DNA from: Pyrinomonadaceae bacterium | GTDB taxonomy: Bacteria > Acidobacteriota > Blastocatellia > Pyrinomonadales > Pyrinomonadaceae | Length of the DNA stretch: 64,000 nt | Direction: 5' to 3' | Assembly: GCA_019694395.1 (NCBI GenBank) | Contig: JAIBCC010000025.1 | Span: forward strand, 34,078 to 98,077 | In this document: piece by piece, positions 7,399-16,306 of the stretch | Numbering within the stretch: position 1 is the stretch's first letter | Layout of the letters: each line of letters starts with the position of its first letter | Position numbers and translations under genes: made by a program | Notes under the pieces: generated by a model | What the model was told of the DNA's origin: nothing | What the model saw: only the letters and a program-made list of their open reading frames with translations | The model's database searches: none

Positions 7399-8238
7399 AT
7401 GCAGACCCCAAGAATTTCCGCCTCAAGCTATTCCAATACCGCTCCGCTTATCTGGTCATTTCTTTACGGTTCTAATCGCGGCAAATACGAAATGATTTTG
7501 GATAATGCGCCTGCGCGTTCCGCCGAACTTTTGGCGAACAAAAGAGTTGATGCCGCGCTTGTTCCCGTGATCGCCTATCAGCTTTTAGCAGATTTGCGCC
7601 TCATTCCAAACGTCTGTGTCGGCGCAAAAGAGAAAGTAAAAAGCGTTTGTCTGGTGACAAAAGGCGAAGATTTGCAGCAGGTTAAAACGGTTTCGCTGGA
7701 TATTTCCTCAAAAACTTCGGTTGCCCTGACCAAAATAATTTTTCGTGAATTTTTAGGCTTTGAGCCAATCTGGAAAGATTCCAAACCGAATGTGGAAAAG
7801 ATGTTGACTGAATCAGATTGTGCGCTTTTAATTGGCGATCCGGCATTGATGATACAAGAGTCGGGAGAAGAAAAAATCAAAGATCGAAGACCAAAGATCA
7901 AAGACCAACTCCGAAAATTCGATTTAGCTGAACTTTGGAAATCTTATACTGGATTCGGCTTTGTCTTTGCGATGTGGATGGCAAATTTTGAGAAAGTCGA
8001 AATTGCTAAACAAATTGATTTTGCACACGCCCGCGATGAAGGCTTACAGCATTTGGACGAAATTATCGCCAATTACGAAAGTGAAATTCGCTTGCCGCAT
8101 CAGGAATTTCATAAATATTTAACCGAAAATATTTCCTTTACAATTAGCGATTCAATGCAAAAGGGCTTGGAACTTTATTTCAGTTTGGCGCATAAAAACG
8201 GATTGATTGAAAAATGTAAGCCGCTAAATTTCGCCTGA
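7399..8238 (+). CDS. mqnA: chorismate dehydratase MqnA (futalosine menaquinone pathway)
   Basis: MqnA removes water from chorismate to give 3-[(1-carboxyvinyl)oxy]benzoate, the first step of the futalosine route to menaquinone. The 279-residue protein shows the family start RISASSYSNTAPLIW, the segment RVDAALVPVIAYQ near residue 55 and IGDPALM near residue 146. An insertion near residues 158-172 is encoded by five 7-bp units (7876-7906) and is absent from a normal MqnA by my reading. mqnC follows 0.7 kb later on the same strand. No convincing ribosome site; coupling to the upstream gene is likely. Confidence 0.93.
   Translation: MQTPRISASSYSNTAPLIWSFLYGSNRGKYEMILDNAPARSAELLANKRVDAALVPVIAYQLLADLRLIPNVCVGAKEKVKSVCLVTKGEDLQQVKTVSLDISSKTSVALTKIIFREFLGFEPIWKDSKPNVEKMLTESDCALLIGDPALMIQESGEEKIKDRRPKIKDQLRKFDLAELWKSYTGFGFVFAMWMANFEKVEIAKQIDFAHARDEGLQHLDEIIANYESEIRLPHQEFHKYLTENISFTISDSMQKGLELYFSLAHKNGLIEKCKPLNFA
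7876..7906 (+). repeat. heptamer array inside mqnA
   Basis: Units ATCAAAG, ATCGAAG, ACCAAAG, ATCAAAG, ACCAA follow at 7-bp steps within the mqnA reading frame and encode a lysine/aspartate-rich insertion. Other copies of the same unit type appear at 46.9-47.0 kb. Confidence 0.7.
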
Positions 8239-8239
8239 T

Positions 8240-8332
8240 TTATCTCAACACAGCCCATAACAAAACTGCTGCCAACATCAATATCAATAGTCCTAAATCA
8301 CTTGTGGTTAATCCTTCGTTTTGATCGTTCAT
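8240..8332 (-). CDS. 30-residue membrane protein, first of a paralogous pair
   Basis: A perfect AAGGAGGA site precedes an ATG at 8332 with a six-base gap, and the frame closes with TAA at 8240 after 30 codons. The peptide starts MNDQNEG, continues TTSDLGLLILM and is a single hydrophobic helix ending WAVLR. A second gene at 8682-8774 encodes another 30-residue protein with the same layout (MNNQNES, STSDLGLVIL, ending MLR) and its own ribosome site. Two independent genes of identical length with conserved sequence argue strongly that both are translated. Probably an inner-membrane microprotein of unknown function. Confidence 0.75.
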   Translation of the reverse strand: MNDQNEGLTTSDLGLLILMLAAVLLWAVLR

Positions 8333-8480
8333 AAAATTATCCTCCTTGATAAAAATTATTCTCAATCTATAACGCGGATTTCTTTGCTAAAAAATACCAA
8401 CGCTTTACAAATTAATTGGAATAATTAAATTCAGACGATTTTATAAATTTGAAATAAGTGGACGGGATTGTTTATTAAAA

Positions 8481-8604
8481 GAACGCCATGCTTCTAGCTG
8501 GCAATGAGCGCAGAGCGCGAAAATTTAAGTTTAAGCAAAGATGAATTTTGGCTAAAATTGGCGACATCGTGACCGATGTTTGCCGGCTGGAAGCATGGCG
8601 TTCC
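8481..8604. repeat. 124-bp palindromic dispersed repeat, copy 1
   Basis: The element begins GAACGCCATGCTTC and ends GAAGCATGGCGTTC, so it has terminal inverted repeats of about 24 bp with few mismatches. The interior carries CAATGAGCGC and AAGTTTAAGCAAAGAT. A second copy in the opposite orientation lies at 16307-16432 with matching ends and interior. It lies between the two 30-residue genes. REP- or MITE-like; no coding capacity. Confidence 0.85.
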
Positions 8605-8681
8605 ATCTGCAAATACATTTTATTTTTTATTTTGTTCTCTAACTTAGCTGTAATATTTCAATACACTCGGCAAAATTAGTT

Positions 8682-8774
8682 TTATCTCAACATTAACCAG
8701 AAGTAAATTGTTGCAATTATTAGAATTACTAAGCCGAGATCGCTGGTGCTGAAACTTTCATTTTGATTATTCAT
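8682..8774 (-). CDS. 30-residue membrane protein, second of a paralogous pair
   Basis: AAGGAG stands upstream of the ATG at 8774; the stop TAA is at 8682. The sequence starts MNNQNES, then STSDLGLVIL, one hydrophobic helix and the end WLMLR. It matches the 8240-8332 product in length, in the MNxQNE start, the TSDLGL motif and the C-terminal LR. The pair lies between mqnA and mqnC but on the opposite strand. Function unknown; single-helix regulators of membrane enzymes often have this size. Confidence 0.75.
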   Translation of the reverse strand: MNNQNESFSTSDLGLVILIIATIYFWLMLR

Positions 8775-8935
8775 AGCATTCTCCTTATCTAAAAAAGCAA
8801 TCTATTAATTGAAATGGCAATCGTCATACCAGAGTTTTGGCATAAATTTTGTGTAGTGATTTTTAGAACGCTGAAAAGTTCGCTAAAATATAGTTTTTAT
8901 TGGCAAATTGCAAAAATTATTTGCAAAATGAGTTT

Positions 8936-10078
8936 ATGAGCAATATTCAACCGATTTTGGATAAAGCAGTGGCAGGCGAAAGAATTTCTGCCGAAGAATG
9001 CACACAGCTTTTGGAAAGTTACGACATTGCCCGCATCGGCGCGGCGGCAGACGAAATTCGTCAGCGCAAACATCCGAGCAACGTTGTCACTTATATCATT
9101 GACCGTAACATCAATTACACCAATGTCTGCAATGTCGTCTGCACCTTTTGTGCCTTTTATCGCCGCCCCGGAAAGCCCGAAACTTATGTTCATTCGTTTG
9201 AAGAAATTTGCAAACGAATTGACGAAACTATCGAACTCGGCGGAACAGGCGTTTTGATGCAGGGCGGTTTGCATCCCGATTTTAATATCGAATGGTATGA
9301 AGATTTGCTCTCGCGGTTGCACGCGATTTATCCGAAATTTCAACTGCATTGCTTTTCGCCGCCCGAAATTCACAACATCCATCTGATTTCGGGATTGGAT
9401 TATGTAACGATCATGCAGCGTTTGAAAGATGCCGGATTGAATTCAATGCCGGGCGGCGGCGGCGAAATTCTGGATGATGAAGTCCGCAAGCGCGTTTCGA
9501 CCAAATGCAATACGCAGGAATGGCTCGATGTAATGCGTGCAGCTCATCAAGTTGGTTTACGCACGACCGCTTCGATGATGTTCGGAATCGGCGACAAAAT
9601 CGAACACCGGGTTCGTCATTTGCAAAGAGTTCGTGATGTGCAGGACGAAACAGGTGGATTTACGGCATTTATTCCGTGGACATTTCAGCGCGAAAATACT
9701 GCACTCGGACGCAAAATCACCGAAGAACCAACCGGAATGGATTATATTAAAATGCTTTCGGTTTCGCGGATTTTCCTTGATAATTTTGACCATATCCAAG
9801 CGTCCTGGCTAACTCAAGGGTTACGCCTCGGACAAGTCGCCTTGCGAATGGGGGCAGATGATATGGGTTCGATCATGATCGAAGAAAACGTTGTTTCCGC
9901 TGCGGGAGCGCACAACGAAGCGAGTGAAAAAGAACTTCGCTATCAAATCTCCGAAGCCGGATTTATTCCCCAGCAGCGAGATATTTTGTATAACTACATC
10001 AATCGTGAAGAAGTAACCAAATTAGATGAAAGAGGCTCGATGCCTTTGAAACAATTAAGCGTTGCTTTTGCGGATTAA
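8936..10078 (+). CDS. mqnC: cyclic dehypoxanthine futalosine synthase MqnC (radical SAM)
   Basis: MqnC closes the second ring in the futalosine menaquinone pathway. The 380-residue protein carries the cluster motif CNVVCTFCAFYR (C-x3-C-x2-C) near residue 61, followed by GGTGVLMQGGLHPD and GGGGEILDDEVR, all typical of the MqnC/MqnE branch. The sequence RNINYTNVCNVVC fits MqnC rather than MqnE. The ATG at 8936 is chosen since the upstream extension (to 8900) does not match family starts. mqnA lies just upstream; mqnB, mqnD and mqnE are not in the window. Confidence 0.94.
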   Translation: MSNIQPILDKAVAGERISAEECTQLLESYDIARIGAAADEIRQRKHPSNVVTYIIDRNINYTNVCNVVCTFCAFYRRPGKPETYVHSFEEICKRIDETIELGGTGVLMQGGLHPDFNIEWYEDLLSRLHAIYPKFQLHCFSPPEIHNIHLISGLDYVTIMQRLKDAGLNSMPGGGGEILDDEVRKRVSTKCNTQEWLDVMRAAHQVGLRTTASMMFGIGDKIEHRVRHLQRVRDVQDETGGFTAFIPWTFQRENTALGRKITEEPTGMDYIKMLSVSRIFLDNFDHIQASWLTQGLRLGQVALRMGADDMGSIMIEENVVSAAGAHNEASEKELRYQISEAGFIPQQRDILYNYINREEVTKLDERGSMPLKQLSVAFAD

Positions 10079-10094
10079 TTATTGGAAAAAGCGA

Positions 10095-10236
10095 TTATCC
10101 ACGAAGGAACACGAAGTTTTCACGAAGGGTAAATTTTACTTAGTCAAATTTGTAAAAAGTTTGGAAAATAAAGAAATTTCTCTTACACAGATAAAATAAA
10201 ACTTCGTGTTTTTTTTTCGTGAAACTTCGTGGATAA
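10095..10236. repeat. CACGAAG-type palindromic repeat
   Basis: The left arm has TTATCCACGAAG, ACACGAAG and TCACGAAG; the right arm has AACTTCGTG, TTCGTG and ACTTCGTGGATAA. Outer ends are perfectly inverted. It fills the gap between mqnC and the mannosidase gene and may act as a transcript-end hairpin. Similar CACGAAG sequences are common intergenic repeats in several phyla. Confidence 0.75.
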
Positions 10237-10291
10237 ATCCCTATTTACTCCGTAAAAGAACAAACACAGATTTTTTGTGACCAATAATTTT

Positions 10292-13200
10292 ATGCGTCGT
10301 GTTCTGTTTTTAGTTGTTCTTTTACTATCGGCAAATTCACTTTTCGCGCAGGAAGAAGTTCCGTTTCTTGGCAAAATTGATTGGATAAATGGGTTTGCCC
10401 GCGAAATTCAAGGCGAAAATCTCCGCTACACTTCTGCTTATCCCGATTACGCAACCGAATCTCTTTTAACTCGCTGCACCACCGGACAAAAAGCAATTGA
10501 ATGGGAAACCGAACCGATTCCAACAGATTCAAAAGGCGAATTTGTCTATTTCGGCTGGGTTGCCGCGCATTGCCTCGGTTCGATCAAAGAGCCGAAAATT
10601 TTTGATTTCTACGTCAATGATGTTAAAAAACTGACTTTCACGATAAAAGACAGCGAAAAGGATTGGCAGGCAAACGCTGATGATGGAACGAAACTGGTTT
10701 TTGTGCAAAAAAGGCTTGATGCCGCCGATGATGCTCACGGAATTAATTATTTGCGTCTGCCTTTGGCAAACTACGAAAAAGGCAAACCTGTTCGGCTAAA
10801 AGTCGTCGGACACGCACTCAACAACAACACCTGGTATATGACTTTCAAATTCGGTTTTAAGGAAAAAGCCGATTTTGAAGCGATGCCGTTCATTCTCAAA
10901 TCGGGCAAACAGGAACTCGCCGTCAAGATCTTTCATTTCGGACGACCACAAAAAGCACAAGTTTCTATCGGCAAAGAAAACTTTGATTTTCAAGTTTCGG
11001 CAGGAGTCAATCGTTTTTCAGTGCCGATTGAAGCCGTAAAAAACAATTCTAAAATTACCGTCAAAGCGACGGTGGAAAATCTTTTGAATGTCACGCAAAC
11101 GGTTGAAGTTCCGCCCGTCATTCCGCGCACGATTCATTTCATCCATCATTCGCATACCGATGTCGGCTATTCGCATCTGCAAACGGAAGTCGAAAAGATT
11201 CATACCAACAATATTATTCGAGCTTTGGATGAGATCGAAAGAACCACGAATTATCCGCCCGAAGCGCAATTCAAATGGAATATCGAATCGCTCTGGGCAG
11301 TCGAAAATTTTTTGCGGATTGCGACGAATGAGCAAAAGGAAAAGTTCTTTCGCTATGTAAAATCGGGCAAGATCGGGCTTTCCGCGCTTTATGCCAATGT
11401 TCTTTCGGGACTCGGAACGCCCGAAGAAATGTTTCATTACACGGACTACGCTTTGCAGTTACGCAATCAGCAAAATTTGCCGATTGATGGAGCGATGCTT
11501 TCCGATGTTCCCGGTTTTACCTGGTCAATGGTTACTCCATTAGCTCAAAACGGAATCCGCTATTTTTCATCAGGGCAAAATTATATCGAATCAATGCAGC
11601 CTTACACGGGCGACAGAATCGGAAATTTTGCCAAAGAATTCGGCGATAAACCTTTTTGGTGGGAATCGCCATCGGGCAAAGAGCGAATTTTGTTCTGGTC
11701 AAGCTCACGCGGTTATTCGTCGTGGCATGGAACGGCAGTCGGGCAGGTCAACGATAATGCTCCCGTCAAAATTGCTCGCTATATGAACGATTTGCGGGAG
11801 AAAAATTATCCCTATGAATTGGTGCAGTGGCGTTATAACATCGTTTCCGATAACGGTCCGATTGATCCGACCGTAGCAGATTTCGTCAAAAACTGGAACG
11901 AAAAATACGTATCGCCAAAAATTGTTCTCAGCACCGTTCACGAACTTTTTACCGAATTTGATAAGCGATACGGCAAAACTTTGCCGACGAAACGCGGAGA
12001 TATAACGCCTTATTGGGAAGACGGGGCGTATTCGACCGCATCAGAAGAAAATCAAAATCGCCGCAATAGTTACAAATTACAGCAGCTTCAAACACTTTAT
12101 TCTATCGTTAATCCGGCAAAATACGATGCACATCTTTTTTATCAGGCTTGGCGTGACACGGTGATGTTTCACGAACACACCTGGGGGGCGTGGAACAGCA
12201 TTTCCGAACCCGATTCACCGTTTGTCACTAAACAGTGGGAAATCAAACGCGATTTCTTGCTTGAGGGAAATAAACGGATTCAAAAACTTGAAGATGATTT
12301 GATTGCTAGTGACAAAACTTCCCGTAAAATTCTAGTGGTCAACACTTTATCGCACGAACGGACAGGACTGATTTCTTTTGAAACGGATTTTTCGGGAAAT
12401 TCGATCATGGACGAAAAAGGGAAAATTTATCCGCTGCAAAAATTATCTGATGGTCGTTATGTTTTCCGAGCTGAAAAACTACCGCCGCTTAGTGCAAATG
12501 TATTTACGATCACCACTCAAACAAAATCTGACGCATCACCGTTTCAGATCAGAAAAAATTCTTTTTCAAACAGTTTAATTGAAATCATTTGGAACAATTC
12601 GGGCGATATTGAATCGCTGACGAATCTTAAAACCAACGAAAATCTAATCGGAAAATTTCGTGAGCGTGGATTGAACAGTTTTTGGTATTACGAACGCGAT
12701 CCGAAAAAAGCCGAAGGCGATAAAAATGCCCAGTTTCGTATTGTCGAAGCGGGAAATGTTCTGACGACGATTGCTTTCTCCGCTGATTTAGCAGGCTCGA
12801 ACGGTATCGAAAAACGCTACACGCTTTATAACGGCGACAACAAACTTTATATCGAAAATCAGGTTGACAAAAAAGCTGTCAGAAATAAAGAATCTGTTCA
12901 TTTTGCCTTTCCGTTTGATGTGCCGCAGCAGCAAACCCGAATTGATGCAGGTTACGGCGTGATTAATCATCTGAAAGACCAATTGCCCGGTTCAAATTTT
13001 GATTTTCTCTACGCTAAACGCTGGCTTGATCTGAGCAATTCGCAAAGCGGAATTTCGCTGCTTTTACTGGAAAACCCGATGATTGAAAGCGGTGAAATGG
13101 TGGACGAATCGAAAATGGTCGGCAGTCTTAAATTTTGGAAAGAAAAAGGTGAAATTGCTTCGGTTTGGTTCGGCTATGCGATGAATAACTATTGGCATAC

Positions 13201-13540
13201 CAACTACAAAGCCGATCAGAGCGGAAAAACGAGTTTTTCTTTTGCCATTAAACCACATGGAAAATTTGATTTGGTTCAAACAGAAAGTTCTGCCGAAGAA
13301 TTTACTCAGCCGATTTGGGCAAGAGCCGTCAAAGATTTTCAGCCAAAAAGACTTTTTGAATTGAGTAACTCCAAAATTGTCATTACTTCCATTATTCCAA
13401 TTGCAAATGGTTATCAAGTTAAACTTTACAATCCCGAAAATAAACTGAATTCAATAGTGATTAAAAACGCTATGTCTAAAAAAACAGTAAGTGTTAACCT
13501 TTCGGCGTTTGAGGTAAAATCAATCCAATATAAAAATTAA
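10292..13540 (+). CDS. exported glycoside hydrolase family 38 (alpha-mannosidase-like)
   Basis: The protein has 1082 residues with a signal peptide (MRRVLFLVVLLLSANSLFAQ). A beta-rich N-terminal part (about 25-275) is followed by the GH38 catalytic domain starting RTIHFIHHSHTDVGY, where H and D of HTD are expected zinc ligands. LSDVPGFTWSM near residue 410 fits the catalytic aspartate region. VMFHEHTWGAWNS near residue 625 is another family histidine segment. The C-terminal half is the usual beta-sandwich part. GH38 enzymes remove alpha-mannose from glycans; here in the periplasm or outside the cell. The exact substrate is unknown. Confidence 0.88.
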   Translation: MRRVLFLVVLLLSANSLFAQEEVPFLGKIDWINGFAREIQGENLRYTSAYPDYATESLLTRCTTGQKAIEWETEPIPTDSKGEFVYFGWVAAHCLGSIKEPKIFDFYVNDVKKLTFTIKDSEKDWQANADDGTKLVFVQKRLDAADDAHGINYLRLPLANYEKGKPVRLKVVGHALNNNTWYMTFKFGFKEKADFEAMPFILKSGKQELAVKIFHFGRPQKAQVSIGKENFDFQVSAGVNRFSVPIEAVKNNSKITVKATVENLLNVTQTVEVPPVIPRTIHFIHHSHTDVGYSHLQTEVEKIHTNNIIRALDEIERTTNYPPEAQFKWNIESLWAVENFLRIATNEQKEKFFRYVKSGKIGLSALYANVLSGLGTPEEMFHYTDYALQLRNQQNLPIDGAMLSDVPGFTWSMVTPLAQNGIRYFSSGQNYIESMQPYTGDRIGNFAKEFGDKPFWWESPSGKERILFWSSSRGYSSWHGTAVGQVNDNAPVKIARYMNDLREKNYPYELVQWRYNIVSDNGPIDPTVADFVKNWNEKYVSPKIVLSTVHELFTEFDKRYGKTLPTKRGDITPYWEDGAYSTASEENQNRRNSYKLQQLQTLYSIVNPAKYDAHLFYQAWRDTVMFHEHTWGAWNSISEPDSPFVTKQWEIKRDFLLEGNKRIQKLEDDLIASDKTSRKILVVNTLSHERTGLISFETDFSGNSIMDEKGKIYPLQKLSDGRYVFRAEKLPPLSANVFTITTQTKSDASPFQIRKNSFSNSLIEIIWNNSGDIESLTNLKTNENLIGKFRERGLNSFWYYERDPKKAEGDKNAQFRIVEAGNVLTTIAFSADLAGSNGIEKRYTLYNGDNKLYIENQVDKKAVRNKESVHFAFPFDVPQQQTRIDAGYGVINHLKDQLPGSNFDFLYAKRWLDLSNSQSGISLLLLENPMIESGEMVDESKMVGSLKFWKEKGEIASVWFGYAMNNYWHTNYKADQSGKTSFSFAIKPHGKFDLVQTESSAEEFTQPIWARAVKDFQPKRLFELSNSKIVITSIIPIANGYQVKLYNPENKLNSIVIKNAMSKKTVSVNLSAFEVKSIQYKN

Positions 13541-13577
13541 AAGACCATCTTAATTTCTCAAGACGGTCTTTATTTTT
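13540..13577 (+). terminator. intrinsic terminator after the GH38 gene
   Basis: The stem AAAGACCATCTT / AAGACGGTCTTT has one mismatch and an 8-base loop, followed by TATTTTTAT. It begins at the mannosidase stop codon and could also serve the convergent 3D-domain gene. Confidence 0.8.
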
Positions 13578-13619
13578 ATATTTAGTTGTAAATTTTAATT
13601 ATAAATTTTTTTAATAAAA

Positions 13620-14135
13620 TTATCTGCCGATAACGCTGACAGTAATATTTTTGCGTCCGAAACGCATAGCTTCTCCGCAGCTCGGAACCCAAATGTCTAA
13701 AATACGACCTTTAATTGCTCCACCTGTGTCGGTTACGGTATATGTTCCGCTGTATGAACCGGCGTTTACATAGATACGCGTGCCAAGTGGTAATACTCTT
13801 GGATCGGCTGCTACAATGCCTCGTCGAACTCCGCCGCCAACTGCCGTTCTGCCTTTTAAGCAATAAGCAGTAGCTCTGAAACCACGGGCATTACTCTTTT
13901 CAACGATTGCGGTTTTCTTAACAAATTTATCATCATCAGAATCTGCAATGGTTGATGCTACTTGATTATCAATTGAATTTTCTAAAAAATTGATTTCTTT
14001 ATTTTCGTTTTCAAATTGTTTTTGCGAATCATTCGCTCGGAAGAGAGCGGCTTCGACATTTTGTTGGAAGTTAAACAACGTAACGACCAACGCCAAAACG
14101 CTTAGAACTACGCTTCCTCTAGCTAAATTTTTCAT
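13620..14135 (-). CDS. exported 3D-domain protein (peptidoglycan-cleaving type)
   Basis: The protein has 171 residues: an N-terminal membrane/signal segment (residues 5-20), a variable polar linker and a C-terminal 3D domain. Key residues are TAYC, GRTAVGGGVRRGIVAADPRVLPLGTRIYV and YTVTDTGGAIKGRILDIWV, which carry the three aspartates that name the domain. 3D domains share the double-psi barrel of MltA lytic transglycosylases, so it is probably a wall-cleaving enzyme in the periplasm. GGGAG upstream of the ATG at 14135 sets the start. A structured leader lies upstream. Confidence 0.87.
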   Translation of the reverse strand: MKNLARGSVVLSVLALVVTLFNFQQNVEAALFRANDSQKQFENENKEINFLENSIDNQVASTIADSDDDKFVKKTAIVEKSNARGFRATAYCLKGRTAVGGGVRRGIVAADPRVLPLGTRIYVNAGSYSGTYTVTDTGGAIKGRILDIWVPSCGEAMRFGRKNITVSVIGR

Positions 14136-14340
14136 TATCAATCTCCCTTTCTTTGGTTTCTTCAAACGTCAAACAGCAGACTATTACAAAGCGTTTTTTC
14201 ACGTTTCATAGTCAGTCAAAAACTTCTTTTACTACAGACGACTTGAAGGCTTGTTGCGGATGACTCCGCGAAAGTGTGTTCCTGGAACACAAAATATAAT
14301 ACCATTTTTACGCAAAGAGTGTCTACCATAACGACTTTTT
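14136..14340 (-). promoter_or_regulatory. promoter and structured leader of the 3D-domain gene
   Basis: On the minus strand a promoter-like pair (TTTGCG, then TATTAT) near 14325-14295 precedes a leader of about 150 bases. The leader starts with a perfect 15-bp palindrome GTGTTCCAGGAACAC (14276-14290), then a hairpin with stem GCGGA/TCCGC (14256-14269). The palindrome just behind the -10 could be an operator. I could not match a known riboswitch class. Nothing coding is seen between this leader and the PilZ gene (14340-14660). Confidence 0.4.
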
Positions 14341-14659
14341 AGGTCTGCTCCTGGTTTACTAAATGCCCTGAACTGAGCAGTTTAACGAAAAATAGAAGAG
14401 GCTGATAAAAGTGATTATTGAGTCAAAAAGACAGTTTTTTTTCGTTCCCGAAAAGATAAAATCACAAACGTTTCTTAATTAAAGTGACAAAAAATGTCAC
14501 AAAAAACATCGATTTTATTGATTTTTTCGCTCTGTTTATTGCAAATATTTGACAAGATATTTTTAGTTTGGCAAAACATTAGTGTTGAATAGACTTAACG
14601 CTTCTAATTTCGTATATTTCAATCAGCAACTTTCATTATCAATGGAGAAAATTTTAAGT

Positions 14660-15031
14660 ATGGCAGAACGTCGGCTTGGTGAGCGACATCTTATTTCTTT
14701 TCCTATTCGCGTCGAGTGGAAGGACGATAAAGGCGAAGAAGTAGTAGAAGAAGGATTAACCGAAAATATTGGACCTAGCGGAATTTTAATTCATCTTCCG
14801 CGTCTGCTTCCAAATGTCGGAAGCAAGGTCAATGTAACCGTTACCGAAAATCCTGCCACTACTCAAGTAACTGTTACGGCGCAGGTGCTGCGTTTAGAAA
14901 GAAATGCCGCACATCCGCAGGCTGCTTTGATGTTAGTCGGTTCGACCAAAGACTGGGAAAAGGAAGTTTGGCAGTATGCCGGAGATGTGTTGGCAGCACA
15001 AAAACCTGACAATTTTGATGATTGGAACTGA
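14660..15031 (+). CDS. PilZ-domain protein
   Basis: The protein has 123 residues and is a single PilZ domain. The N-terminal ERRLGERHLISFPIRVEW is the RxxxR-type region, and NIGPSGILI matches the (D/N)xSxxG position, where the serine follows proline. The beta strands then run to VGSTKDW. PilZ domains bind cyclic di-GMP, though the spacing and arginines here are not perfect. Start at 14660 is supported by GGAG 12 bases upstream; starts at 14582 and 14642 are possible. It stands alone. Confidence 0.8.
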   Translation: MAERRLGERHLISFPIRVEWKDDKGEEVVEEGLTENIGPSGILIHLPRLLPNVGSKVNVTVTENPATTQVTVTAQVLRLERNAAHPQAALMLVGSTKDWEKEVWQYAGDVLAAQKPDNFDDWN

Positions 15032-15110
15032 TTTCAGTGGCAGAAGGCTGGAGCAATAGGCAGTTTTGCTTCTAAATCCATTACGACTGTTATTTCCTAT
15101 AATATAAATT

Positions 15111-16250
15111 ATGAAGATTTTAGTATTAGGCGCGGGACGAATGGGACACGGCGCAGTTTATGATCTAATCCACAATTCACCTCAAGTAGAATTGGTAACA
15201 ATTGCCGATTTTGATTTAAAAAAAGCCGATGCTGTGGCTAACGCTGTTGGAACGGACAGAGTTATCGCGCATCATATTGACGTTTCAAATTATGTTGATG
15301 TAGTTGATCTGATGAAAAATCACGATTCGGCAATTTCGTGCGTCAACTATTGGTATAACGTCGAATTATCCAAAGCCGCTATTGAAACCAACACCAATTT
15401 TTGCGATTTGGGCGGCAATAATTACATTGTTGACGCGCAGCTTGCCTTGGACGATAAGGCGAAAGATGCCGGAATTAATATCATTCCTGATTGCGGACTT
15501 GCACCGGGAATGGTTTCGATTCTAGCGATGCACGGCGCAAAACGCTTTGACGAAATTGACGAAATTCACATTCGCGTTGGCGGTTTGCCGCAGCATCCGA
15601 AAACTCTTTTGGAATATCAGCTTGTTTTTTCGGTTGAAGGTTTAATTAATGAATATATTGAAGTTGCCCGTATCATTCGTGACGGCAAAATCACCGAAGT
15701 TGAATCAATGACGGAAATTGAAAGTCTTGCATTTGAAGGATTTCCTCCGTTGGAAGCTTTTCAAACATCAGGCGGAACTTCGACACTTCCTGACACTTTC
15801 TTAGGCAAAATCAAGGAATTGGATTACAAGACAATTCGTTACGCCGGACATTGTGAAAAATTCAAAACAATGATTGATCTGGGATTGTGTTCGAGCGAAG
15901 AGGTAATGATTGATTACGTTAAAATTTCCCCGCGCAAGGTTTTAGGCGAACTTTTGCAAAAATATTTACCTGCTGATGAACCGGATTATGTTTTGGTCAG
16001 ACTTGAGTTTTTCGGCAAAAAAGACGGTGCAGCCAAGAGATTGCGATTTGATATTGTGGACAGACAGGACGAACAAACAGGACTCTCGGCAATGATGCGG
16101 ACAACTGCTTTTCCGGCATCAATTATCGCGCAAATGATGGCGACGGGCGATGTTCTGATGCGTGGCGCAACTCCTCAGGAAAAAGCAATTGATTCCGATA
16201 AATTTGTGACAGAATTAGCCAGACGAAACATTATCATTAAAGAAAGCTAA
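15111..16250 (+). CDS. saccharopine dehydrogenase family protein
   Basis: The 379-residue protein begins with the Rossmann motif MKILVLGAGRMGHGAV, with DFDLKKAD as the acidic end of the second strand. INIIPDCGLAPGMVSILAMHGA near residue 125 and RVGGLPQHPKTLLEYQLVFS near 160 are typical of bacterial saccharopine-dehydrogenase (lys9-like) proteins. Known members act on saccharopine or related N-substituted amino acids, or make carboxynorspermidine. The actual substrate here is not known. Monocistronic, followed by a palindromic repeat. Confidence 0.87.
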   Translation: MKILVLGAGRMGHGAVYDLIHNSPQVELVTIADFDLKKADAVANAVGTDRVIAHHIDVSNYVDVVDLMKNHDSAISCVNYWYNVELSKAAIETNTNFCDLGGNNYIVDAQLALDDKAKDAGINIIPDCGLAPGMVSILAMHGAKRFDEIDEIHIRVGGLPQHPKTLLEYQLVFSVEGLINEYIEVARIIRDGKITEVESMTEIESLAFEGFPPLEAFQTSGGTSTLPDTFLGKIKELDYKTIRYAGHCEKFKTMIDLGLCSSEEVMIDYVKISPRKVLGELLQKYLPADEPDYVLVRLEFFGKKDGAAKRLRFDIVDRQDEQTGLSAMMRTTAFPASIIAQMMATGDVLMRGATPQEKAIDSDKFVTELARRNIIIKES

Positions 16251-16306
16251 TAAAATCTTTTTTGAATTTTAAGTATGGCGACAAAATAAAAATTAAATAT
16301 CCAGAT

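Noticed and set aside
13986..14340. c-di-AMP (ydaO-type) riboswitch before the 3D-domain gene
   Set aside because: Hairpins exist, but the conserved ydaO sequence elements cannot be found by reading.
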